The notes beneath the pieces are model-generated. The model saw nothing but the letters and a program-made list of their open reading frames with translations, had not been told where the DNA came from and did not search any database. 64,000 nt of DNA from Bacteroidales bacterium UBA1374 (lineage in GTDB: Bacteria; Bacteroidota; Bacteroidia; Bacteroidales; UBA932), in NCBI GenBank assembly GCA_002305545.1, contig DBRG01000007.1, positions 31,139-95,138 of the forward strand. Reading direction: 5' to 3'. Numbering within the stretch: the first letter of the stretch is position 1; each line of letters opens with the position of its first letter. This document shows positions 45,450 through 52,590 of the stretch, piece by piece. A program made the translations under genes and the position numbers.

Positions 45450-46967
45450 ATGACAGAACTTGAGCACAAAAGACGCATAGCCAAAAACACGGCTGCCCTT
45501 TATGTGCGCATGCTGGTACGCCTGGCCGTCACCCTTTACACCTCGCGCATAGTCCTGGACATCCTGGGTGTGGACGATTTTGCCCTTTATGGCATAGTCG
45601 GAGGCATCGTCACCCTGCTCACCTTCCTGCAAACCGCCCTGAACGCATCCACCCAGCGCTTCATGAGCGTGGAGCTGGGACGCGGGGACAAAGCCGCCCT
45701 CAAGCGTGTCTTTGATGTGAGCATGACGCTTTACCTGATGGTGGCCCTTGCCATTGTCATCCTTGCCGAGACGGCCGGCCTGTGGTTCCTGAACACCCGC
45801 CTGGTCATCCCGCCCGAACGCCTGGGCGCAGTCAACTGGGTTTTCCAGTTCTCCATCCTGGTCACCTGCGTGAACATCATCCAAACCCCCTATAATGCCA
45901 GCATCATTGCCCATGAAAAAATGTCTTTTTACGCCTGGATAAGCATAGCCGATGTGGTTTTGAAACTGGGCGCCGTCTTCCTTCTCATGGTCTCGCCGGT
46001 GGATAAGCTGGTTTCCTACGCCGCTTTGCTGTTTGTGATCTCTATGATCATTTTTTTCATCACCCGGGGCTACGCCCTGCACCAATTCACAGTCTGCCGC
46101 TTCAAACCTTCCTGGGACAAACCGCTGTTGCGCCAGATGGCTGCCTTTTCGGGCTGGACGCTATGCGATTCCGGAGCCCAGCTGGCAGTCACACAAGGGC
46201 GTGTATTTTTGCTCAACATCTTTACCCCGCTGGTAACCAACGCCGCCATGAGCATTGCCACCCAGGTGAGCACGGCCGTGTACAATTTTGTGATATACTT
46301 CCAATCCTCCTTTAATCCCCAGATCACCAAAGCCTCGGCCCAGGGCAATCAGAAGTATTTGCAGGACCTGGTCAACCAGACCTCCAAATTCTCGTATTAC
46401 ATGATCTTTGCACTCACCCTGCCCATCCTGCTGAATATGGAATTCATCCTGGGGATATGGCTAAAGGAAGTGCCCCAATATACTGCTGTCTTTTGCAGCA
46501 TAACCCTGTTGTACTACCTGGTGGAATCGTTGAGCGGCCCGTTGTGGATAACCACCTGGGCAGCCGGGAACATTCGCCGGTACCAGATCAACGTTTCGCT
46601 GATGCGCATCATAACCCTGCCGGCCACCTGGCTCCTGCTCAAATACGGCATGGAAACCTGGACCGTACTGGCAGTCTGGGTCCTTGTCAACGGTTTTTGT
46701 TATATTTACCGATTAATATACGTCAGGCGAAATTCAGGGATTCCTTTGGCTCCGTATCTGCGCGAAGTAATCGTACCCATTGTCCTGATCACGCTCCTTG
46801 CCGTACCCCTGCCCCTGCTCAGTCATTACCTTCTGGCAGGATGGACAGACCTGGTAATTACCACATTGGTCTCGTTGCTGATTACCGGGATACTTATCTG
46901 GCTCACCGGGCTTAAAACCACAGAGAAAAAACACATTAAAGAATTCGTAAAGAGACGTTTGCCATGA
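45450..46967 (+). CDS. Polysaccharide flippase (Wzx/MATE-like membrane protein)
   Basis: A 505-aa inner-membrane protein with about 12-14 hydrophobic helices, of the polysaccharide transporter type that flips lipid-linked repeat units. The start is the ATG at 45450; the frame reaches upstream into the ugd stop region. Phrases: IAKNTAALYVRMLVRLAVTL, VLDILGVDDFALYGIVGGIV, QRFMSVELGRGD and SSFNPQITKASAQGN. It lies 25 bp after ugd, and its stop overlaps the next start as ATGA (46964-46967). Confidence 0.88.
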   Translation: MTELEHKRRIAKNTAALYVRMLVRLAVTLYTSRIVLDILGVDDFALYGIVGGIVTLLTFLQTALNASTQRFMSVELGRGDKAALKRVFDVSMTLYLMVALAIVILAETAGLWFLNTRLVIPPERLGAVNWVFQFSILVTCVNIIQTPYNASIIAHEKMSFYAWISIADVVLKLGAVFLLMVSPVDKLVSYAALLFVISMIIFFITRGYALHQFTVCRFKPSWDKPLLRQMAAFSGWTLCDSGAQLAVTQGRVFLLNIFTPLVTNAAMSIATQVSTAVYNFVIYFQSSFNPQITKASAQGNQKYLQDLVNQTSKFSYYMIFALTLPILLNMEFILGIWLKEVPQYTAVFCSITLLYYLVESLSGPLWITTWAAGNIRRYQINVSLMRIITLPATWLLLKYGMETWTVLAVWVLVNGFCYIYRLIYVRRNSGIPLAPYLREVIVPIVLITLLAVPLPLLSHYLLAGWTDLVITTLVSLLITGILIWLTGLKTTEKKHIKEFVKRRLP

Positions 46968-47998
46968 AAGTATCAATCATTATTCCCGTGTACAATTCGG
47001 CACCCGTTATTGAACGGTGTCTTTGTTCGGTTCTGAAACAAAGCTGGCAGAACCTGGAAATCATACTGGTAGACGACCATGGGACCGATAACAGCATGAT
47101 CCTGGCTTCCCGCCTGCTGGAACTTCCCGCCGGTGAAAACGCCCAACCGCCTGTCTCCCCCGAAGTGCGTGCTCCAGAGGCCCCTGCCCGATCTGTGAAA
47201 ATCCTGCACCACACTGAAAACCGCGGTCTATCGGCAGCACGCAACACAGGCCTGGACGCTGCCACCGGCGATTATGTTTTCTTTCTGGACAGCGACGACG
47301 AAATTCCTCCCCGGGCCATGGAAAACCTGGTCCGCACGGCCACTCTCTACAGCCAACCGCACCTGGTATGCGGAGCCGTGGATGTGCGTCCGGACAGTAA
47401 AAATTCACTGAATTTCAGCAACAAACTTCCAGACTACATAGAAGGCAACAATGACTCTTCACGGGCCATACTGCGCCGGGATATCCCCATCATGGCATGC
47501 AACAAGCTTATCAAACGCGATTTCCTGCTCTCCAACAAACTGTATTTCAAGGAAGGGCTCATACACGAAGACAACCTCTGGAGTTACCAGCTATCTGCAT
47601 GGGTGCACAATATTGCCATCGACAGACAAGTGACCTACATATACCACCTGAACAAAAAGGGACTGACCCTGGAACGCGTTACCCCACAACGGCTGAACAG
47701 CATCAAGACCATCATATCCATACAGATGGAAAGCCTGTCTAAAGAACGTCCGCTGCGCACCCTGCAGGAAGCCTACATCTTTTTCACGGCAGCCTGGTTC
47801 CTGGACCTGCTCTACGGACAGACCCATCCAGAATACTATAACATGAGGCAGTGGGTCCGTAATACATTGCGCCCCTTCGGCCCCGGAATGCACTATCATA
47901 CACTGGTAAACCACATTCTTTACCATGCCATTTACTTACCCCCCGCAGTGCTCCGGGCAGGCAAGAAATTCAGGAAATATGCTTCCCGGAACCGTTGA
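46964..47998 (+). CDS. Family 2 glycosyltransferase
   Basis: 344 aa, GT-A fold at the N-terminus: VSIIIPVYNSAPVIERCL, ILVDDHGTDNSM, GLSAARNTGLDAATGDYVF, and LDSDDEIPPRAM (metal-binding DxD region). Between the first Asp motif and GLSAARN is an extra Pro/Ala-rich stretch (about residues 46-76). IHEDNLWSYQL is the usual downstream acidic motif. Cytoplasmic, likely adds a sugar to the repeat unit exported by the flippase; sugar unknown. Last gene of the polysaccharide run. Confidence 0.9.
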   Translation: MKVSIIIPVYNSAPVIERCLCSVLKQSWQNLEIILVDDHGTDNSMILASRLLELPAGENAQPPVSPEVRAPEAPARSVKILHHTENRGLSAARNTGLDAATGDYVFFLDSDDEIPPRAMENLVRTATLYSQPHLVCGAVDVRPDSKNSLNFSNKLPDYIEGNNDSSRAILRRDIPIMACNKLIKRDFLLSNKLYFKEGLIHEDNLWSYQLSAWVHNIAIDRQVTYIYHLNKKGLTLERVTPQRLNSIKTIISIQMESLSKERPLRTLQEAYIFFTAAWFLDLLYGQTHPEYYNMRQWVRNTLRPFGPGMHYHTLVNHILYHAIYLPPAVLRAGKKFRKYASRNR

Positions 47999-48025
47999 AA
48001 ATATCAAAAAAAACAGATAAAAATC

Positions 48026-50221
48026 ATGTTACGAATTCCCAAATCATTGCGTCTCTCATTCTCCTGTTTCATTCTTATCTTCCATTTCCTGCTTATGCCT
48101 GCAGTTCCTGCCCTTGCCGATGAAGGCATGTGGCTCCCCATGCTCATACAGCAAAAGATCCCGCAAATGCAGGAACTCGGTTTCCGTCTCACAGCCGAAG
48201 ATATTTACAGCGTGAACCGGGCCTGTCTTAAAGATGCTATCGTTCACTTTGGTGGCGGTTGCACCGGGGAGATCATCTCGGCAGAGGGATTGCTCATCAC
48301 CAACCACCATTGCGGCTATGGACAAATACAAGCCCACAGCACGGTGGAACATGATTACCTGAAAGACGGTTTCTGGGCCCGTACCAGGCAGGAAGAACTG
48401 CCCAACAAGACACTGACTGTCACTTTCCTACGTAAAATGGAAGATGTAACGCAACAAGTGCTCGAAGGAGTTACTGCGCAAATGAGCGAGGTAGAACGCC
48501 AGGGACAGATAGAAGCCAACATCAAAACCATCAGCGAACTAACACTCCAGGGCCTGGACCGCAAATTCTACTCGGCCCGTATCGCGCCCGCCTATTACGG
48601 GAACCAGTACTTCCTCTATCTGAACGAAACCTTCCGCGATGTGCGGCTGGTAGGTGCACCGCCCTCTTCCATAGGCAAGTTTGGCGGCGATACCGACAAT
48701 TGGATGTGGCCGCGTCATACGGGCGATTTTTCACTGTTCCGCATTTATGCCGGTCAGGACAACCAGCCGGCCGACTACAGCCCCGACAACATGCCTTACC
48801 GTGCGCGTTACCACCTGACCATCTCGACCAAAGGCGTACAACCCGGTGATTTCACCATGGTATACGGCTATCCCGGACGCACACAGCAATACGTGCTCTC
48901 CCCGGCGGTAGAATACCTGGTCAATCGTTCCAACCCGCAAAAGATCCGCCTGCGCACCCTTCGACTGGATGTCATGAACCGCGAACAGGCAAAGGATCCG
49001 GCCGTCCGCATCCAGTATGCAAACAAGAATGCCGGTGTCTCCAACTCCTGGAAAAAATGGCAGGGCGAGAGCCGTGGCATCCACAATGCAGGCACCATAG
49101 GCAAAAAACAAGATTTCGAGAGCCGCTTCCAGAAGTGGGCTGAATCTTCAGGACGCCACGAATACATCACCCTGATCCCCGCCATGAAGGAACTTTACAG
49201 CCAGCTGGAACCTTACATGTTCGCATCCGAGATGTATGCCGAGGCGGTCATGGCCGTGGAACTGCTGCGTTTTGCCAGCACCCTGGAAAGCACCTTTGTT
49301 CGCAACGGGCCAGCCCGCGCCACCGAGGCAGCCCGGGCGTTTTTCAAGGATTATTACAAGCCCATAGACCAGGAGATCTTTGAGCTGCTTTTCACCGAAT
49401 TTTACCGCGTCATGGAACCCCTGGCACACCTTCTGCCCAAAGACACAGCGGAGGTGCAGTCTCTGACCGCTGCCGGCGACTTCGAGCAGCTGACTGCTGC
49501 CAAAGACTTCGCACAGCTGGCTGCCAGTCTGTACAACACCTCGGTCCTTACCGACCACCGGAAAACCATGGAACTGCTGGCCAAAGACTCGGCCCTGGCC
49601 CTGAGCCAGCTCCGTGAGGATCCCGCCTTCCGGCTGGTCGATCCTTTTGTAAGGAAAAACAAAGACCATATCCAGACCCGTATCACAGAGATCAGCCTGG
49701 ATCTGAACCTGCTGTACCGCACATGGATGCAGGCCATCATGGAATTTGACAGCGAGCGTATTTTCTACCCCGATGCCAATTCCACCCTGCGTGTCACCTA
49801 TGGGACCGTGCAGGGATACAGTCCCGTTGATGCTGTTACTTATATGCCTGTAAGCACTATAGAAGGAATTATGCAAAAAGACGATCCGCAGGTTTTCGAC
49901 TACGACATCCCGCAATCCCTGCGAAACATTTACGCTGTACGGGATTTTGGACATTGGGAATCAAACGGGACCGTGCCTGTCTGCTTTATAGCTACAAACC
50001 ACACCAGTGGAGGAAATTCCGGTTCGCCTGTTCTCAATGCAGACGGCCACCTGCTGGGTCTGAATTTTGACCGTGTATGGGAAGGAACCATGAGCGACAT
50101 AGAGTTCGACCCGTCCGTCTGCCGCAATATTTCTGTGGACATCCGTTATGTGCTTTTTATCATGGAAAAGATAGGAAAAGCAGATTATTTGATAGAAGAG
50201 TTGGATATTTGCGAAGATTAG
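48026..50221 (+). CDS. dpp11: S46-family dipeptidyl peptidase, DPP11-like
   Basis: Secreted serine exopeptidase that removes dipeptides from peptide N-termini. 731 aa with signal peptide (residues about 8-31). Chymotrypsin-type sites: catalytic His in TNHHCGYG (94-95) and Ser665 in GGNSGSPV. Arg683 in NFDRVWEG sits 18 residues after the Ser, matching the Ser655-Arg673 spacing of P. gingivalis DPP11, where the Arg selects Asp/Glu at P1; DPP7 has Gly there. So acidic-residue specificity is likely. Stands alone; its 3' end carries the -33 box of the small gene that follows. Confidence 0.9.
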   Translation: MLRIPKSLRLSFSCFILIFHFLLMPAVPALADEGMWLPMLIQQKIPQMQELGFRLTAEDIYSVNRACLKDAIVHFGGGCTGEIISAEGLLITNHHCGYGQIQAHSTVEHDYLKDGFWARTRQEELPNKTLTVTFLRKMEDVTQQVLEGVTAQMSEVERQGQIEANIKTISELTLQGLDRKFYSARIAPAYYGNQYFLYLNETFRDVRLVGAPPSSIGKFGGDTDNWMWPRHTGDFSLFRIYAGQDNQPADYSPDNMPYRARYHLTISTKGVQPGDFTMVYGYPGRTQQYVLSPAVEYLVNRSNPQKIRLRTLRLDVMNREQAKDPAVRIQYANKNAGVSNSWKKWQGESRGIHNAGTIGKKQDFESRFQKWAESSGRHEYITLIPAMKELYSQLEPYMFASEMYAEAVMAVELLRFASTLESTFVRNGPARATEAARAFFKDYYKPIDQEIFELLFTEFYRVMEPLAHLLPKDTAEVQSLTAAGDFEQLTAAKDFAQLAASLYNTSVLTDHRKTMELLAKDSALALSQLREDPAFRLVDPFVRKNKDHIQTRITEISLDLNLLYRTWMQAIMEFDSERIFYPDANSTLRVTYGTVQGYSPVDAVTYMPVSTIEGIMQKDDPQVFDYDIPQSLRNIYAVRDFGHWESNGTVPVCFIATNHTSGGNSGSPVLNADGHLLGLNFDRVWEGTMSDIEFDPSVCRNISVDIRYVLFIMEKIGKADYLIEELDICED

Positions 50222-50230
50222 CTAAATTTG
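50201..50230 (+). promoter_or_regulatory. Promoter of small peptide gene 1
   Basis: TTG at 50201-50203, a 19-nt spacer, and TAAATTTG at 50223-50230 match the Bacteroidetes pattern fully. The start codon is 25 bases downstream. The -33 part lies within the end of the S46 gene. Confidence 0.7.
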
Positions 50231-50255
50231 TCGATATATTTAACACCTTAGTACT

Positions 50256-50357
50256 ATGGAACAACTTATTGAAATCATCACCGCCCTTTTTGCACAAATT
50301 GCAGTTTGGTTCGAAGCTCTTATTGATTGGATCATGGGCCTCGTTGGTGCCATGTAA
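50256..50357 (+). CDS. Small hydrophobic peptide 1 (33 aa)
   Basis: An ATG-initiated 33-codon frame with a promoter in front and a terminator behind, so it is a self-contained unit. The peptide starts MEQLIEIITALFAQIAVWFE and ends in IMGLVGAM. It has four acidic and no basic residues, two Trp, and otherwise Ile, Leu, Ala and Phe. A helical plot by eye gives an amphipathic or membrane-inserted helix. No signal cleavage site. The function is unknown; candidates include a membrane-complex subunit, a toxin-like peptide or an RNA whose reading frame is incidental. Confidence 0.6.
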   Translation: MEQLIEIITALFAQIAVWFEALIDWIMGLVGAM

Positions 50358-50392
50358 TCACATTGCTTGATTCAAATGAAATTTTGATCATT

Positions 50393-50425
50393 AAAAAGCC
50401 ATCCTGCGTGATGGCTTTTTTAATT
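50393..50425 (+). terminator. Terminator of small peptide gene 1
   Basis: AAAAAGCCATC (50393-50403) pairs perfectly with GATGGCTTTTT (50410-50420) around a 6-nt loop, with the T run in the right arm and just after. It begins 35 bases after the stop. Confidence 0.8.
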
Positions 50426-50453
50426 TGAGAATGCAACTATTGTGATTATTTTG
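50424..50453 (+). promoter_or_regulatory. Promoter of small peptide gene 2
   Basis: TTTG at 50424-50427, a 19-nt spacer, and TATTTTG at 50447-50453 (one T short of TAnnTTTG). It begins immediately after the first terminator. The start codon is 46 bases downstream. Confidence 0.5.
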
Positions 50454-50499
50454 CATCTTTACAATAAATAACATAAACATTACAAAAGATTTTTTAATT

Positions 50500-50598
50500 A
50501 TGGACTTTGCTGAAGTTATTACATGGCTGTCTTTGATCATATCAGTTTTGACAGCAATCCTGGGTGTTCTCCAGTTGTTTATTCCTCCAACCACCTAA
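50500..50598 (+). CDS. Small hydrophobic peptide 2 (32 aa)
   Basis: An ATG-initiated 32-codon frame between its own promoter and terminator. The peptide begins MDFAEVITWL, continues with one membrane-length stretch (SLIISVLTAILGVLQLFI) and ends PPTT. It carries two acidic residues near the N-terminus and no basic ones. The ISVLTAILGV phrase recalls the ISVLTAxxxxLGV core of the tiny smalltalk proteins described from Bacteroides, but the Lys-rich N-terminus and Cys near the end of those are absent, so this is only a resemblance. Function unknown. Confidence 0.55.
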   Translation: MDFAEVITWLSLIISVLTAILGVLQLFIPPTT

Positions 50599-50627
50599 AC
50601 CCCTGGTATTATTTTCTATCCGGGAAC

Positions 50628-50659
50628 AAAAAAAGCTGACTTCGCAGCCAGCTTTTTTT
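50628..50659. terminator. Bidirectional terminator between small peptide gene 2 and the RRM gene
   Basis: AAAAAAAGCTG (50628-50638) pairs with CAGCTTTTTTT (50649-50659). With A and T runs on both sides it can serve the small gene on the plus strand and the RRM gene (stop at 50679) on the minus strand. Confidence 0.8.
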
Positions 50660-50678
50660 ACAACTTATTGACTCATGG

Positions 50679-50948
50679 TTACATGTCGTGTGACGGTGCT
50701 GCTGCAGGACGTTCATTGGCAACGGCCACATTTATGGTTCTGCCCATGTGTTCAATACCATTCAACGCCTTTATGGCAGCAAGAGCCTCTTCTTCATTAG
50801 CCATCTCAACAAAGCCGTAGCCACGGGAACGGCGGGTCTCCTTGTTCAGGATAATGCGGGCAGACAGGACTTCTCCAAATGGAGCAAAAAGTTCTATCAG
50901 GTCTTCTTTTTTTGCCTTGAAACTAAGGCTGGAAACAAAAATGTTCAT
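50679..50948 (-). CDS. Single-RRM RNA-binding protein
   Basis: An 89-aa protein that is almost entirely one RNA-recognition motif: RNP2 IFVSSL at residues 3-8 and RNP1 RGYGFVEM at about 43-50, with the usual LFAPFGEVLSARII and AAIKALNG between and after. The short tail is Pro/Ala-rich. Small RRM proteins of this type are frequent and abundant in Bacteroidetes, where they are thought to act as post-transcriptional regulators in place of Hfq-like proteins; the targets are not known. Own promoter and terminator. Confidence 0.95.
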   Translation of the reverse strand: MNIFVSSLSFKAKKEDLIELFAPFGEVLSARIILNKETRRSRGYGFVEMANEEEALAAIKALNGIEHMGRTINVAVANERPAAAPSHDM

Positions 50949-50982
50949 GGAATTAAGGAATGATGTTAGGTTAAATGTATCT

Positions 50983-51012
50983 CAAATATAACATAATTTT
51001 TATTCCCCGCAA
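50983..51012 (-). promoter_or_regulatory. Promoter of the RRM gene
   Basis: On the minus strand TTG (51012-51010), a 19-nt spacer, and TATATTTG (50990-50983). The ATG is 34 bases after the box, leaving a short AT-rich leader. The -33 part lies in the 3' end of the PurF-like gene. Confidence 0.65.
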
Positions 51013-52565
51013 CCCGAGCCATCAAAACAGTAGGTACATAATTTTTCCCGGGGCAATCCAATGGAAGCGATCATGTTTTTTATATTGCTGAATTTCAGCG
51101 TAGTAAAGTTCATCTCCTTTCGTATGCCCTCTACCATAGCCTTATGTTCGGGTGTAGTGCAATCTATGTAAAGATTCAGATTATCAGACTTCTTAGTTTG
51201 AATAACACGCCTTGTGATCAATTCCGTATCGGTACGCGTCGTTGTAAAATGCAGATAAGGACACTTATAGATCAGGGGCGGACATGATATCCGAACGTGG
51301 ATCTCCTTCGCCCCGTTGCGCATGAACACACTGACGTTGTTCTTCAGTTGTGTTCCCCTGACAATGGAATCATCGCAGCATACAAGACGGGCATCCCGTA
51401 TCACATCGGCATTGGGCAGCAATTTCATGCGGGCAACCAGCGCCCGGCGCTCTTTATCTGCAGGCATGAAGCTCCTGGGCCAGGTGGGTGTATATTTCGC
51501 AACTGCCTGCCTGAAAGGCACTTTTTTCCCCACTGCGTACCCCATGGCCATCCCCGTTCCGCTGTCCGGAATGCTGCAAACAGAATCCACTTGTATTTCT
51601 TCCTCCCTGCCCATCAACACACCATTACGGAAACGCACCTCCTCCACGTTGATCCCTTCATAGGCCGAGGTCGGGAATCCATAGTACACCCAAAGGAAAG
51701 TACAGATCTGCAACTTTTCGCGCGGTGGCAACAGCTGTTGCAGCAGGGGCATTCCGGGCTGTGTGGGATCGGAAGGCAAGGTATTTTGAACCATAGCCGC
51801 CTCCCCTGGCCCTAAAAAACCGATTAATTGCAGTTCCAGGTTCGGGAAACTGCAGCTTTCACTGGCAAAGGCCACAGCAGTGATCTCCCCGGCGGGTAGC
51901 CTCTCTTGTGCTTTGGAGGACTGGCCCTCTGGCGCCGGGATGGTCTCCGGAGTGCCTGAAGGCCCTGCTTCGGCAAGGTTCTTTTCGATGGGAATGGGAC
52001 TGTGACCGTTTTTACGACGGACTCCGATCACTATGGGAGTGCGGCCATACCGGTCCCGGGCCGCGATGATCCCATCCTGGGTCATAAGGAGCATGCTGCA
52101 GCTCCCACGCACTTTTTCCTGCACCAGACGGATCCCGTCGGCAAAAGATTGTTCCAGGGTGATCAGATGTCCCACAACCTCTGTAGGATTGATCTGCCCC
52201 GAGCTGAGCTCAGAGAAATTAATGCCCCTGGACAGCAGCTCCTCCCCCAACTCTTCAAGGTTGTTGATCTTGCCCACCGTTACAATTGCAAACGTTCCCA
52301 GGTGGGAACGCAACACTATGGGTTGCGGATCATTATCGCTTATGATACCAATCCCCGAATTGCCTGTAAATTCATTTAATTCATCCTCAAACTTATTGCG
52401 AAAGTAACTGTTCTCAATCCTGTGAATACTCCGTTTGATGATCCCCTGCTCGTTCATGGTCGCAAGACCAGCGCGCTTGGTACCCATATGAGAATGATAA
52501 TCAGTGCCATAAAAGAGCGTATTCGCACATGGCGACTTTGAAACAATGCCAAAAAAACCTCCCAT
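51000..52565 (-). CDS. PurF-like (amidophosphoribosyltransferase) paralogue lacking the N-terminal glutaminase Cys
   Basis: A 521-aa protein built like PurF: N-terminal class II amidotransferase domain (about 1-270) and C-terminal PRTase domain with CCDDSIVRGTQ (about 385-395). The family's catalytic Cys directly after Met is missing: the protein begins MGGFFGIVSKSPC. The nearest Cys is residue 13, out of place. A Pro/Ser/Glu-rich insert lies near 190-230. The end KLCTYCFDGSGCGE is Cys-rich as in PurF. It may use ammonia, may be regulatory, or may act elsewhere. The ATG at 52565 is chosen; a TATCTTTG box (52571-52578) sits only 5 bases upstream. Confidence 0.8.
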   Translation of the reverse strand: MGGFFGIVSKSPCANTLFYGTDYHSHMGTKRAGLATMNEQGIIKRSIHRIENSYFRNKFEDELNEFTGNSGIGIISDNDPQPIVLRSHLGTFAIVTVGKINNLEELGEELLSRGINFSELSSGQINPTEVVGHLITLEQSFADGIRLVQEKVRGSCSMLLMTQDGIIAARDRYGRTPIVIGVRRKNGHSPIPIEKNLAEAGPSGTPETIPAPEGQSSKAQERLPAGEITAVAFASESCSFPNLELQLIGFLGPGEAAMVQNTLPSDPTQPGMPLLQQLLPPREKLQICTFLWVYYGFPTSAYEGINVEEVRFRNGVLMGREEEIQVDSVCSIPDSGTGMAMGYAVGKKVPFRQAVAKYTPTWPRSFMPADKERRALVARMKLLPNADVIRDARLVCCDDSIVRGTQLKNNVSVFMRNGAKEIHVRISCPPLIYKCPYLHFTTTRTDTELITRRVIQTKKSDNLNLYIDCTTPEHKAMVEGIRKEMNFTTLKFSNIKNMIASIGLPREKLCTYCFDGSGCGE

Positions 52566-52590
52566 GGTTGCAAAGATAAAAAAATCTGTA

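Noticed and set aside
43982..45490. Minus-strand open frame of about 500 codons opposite ugd
   Set aside because: Shadow of ugd; His/Gly/Val-rich with no recognisable domain, while ugd has all its catalytic motifs.
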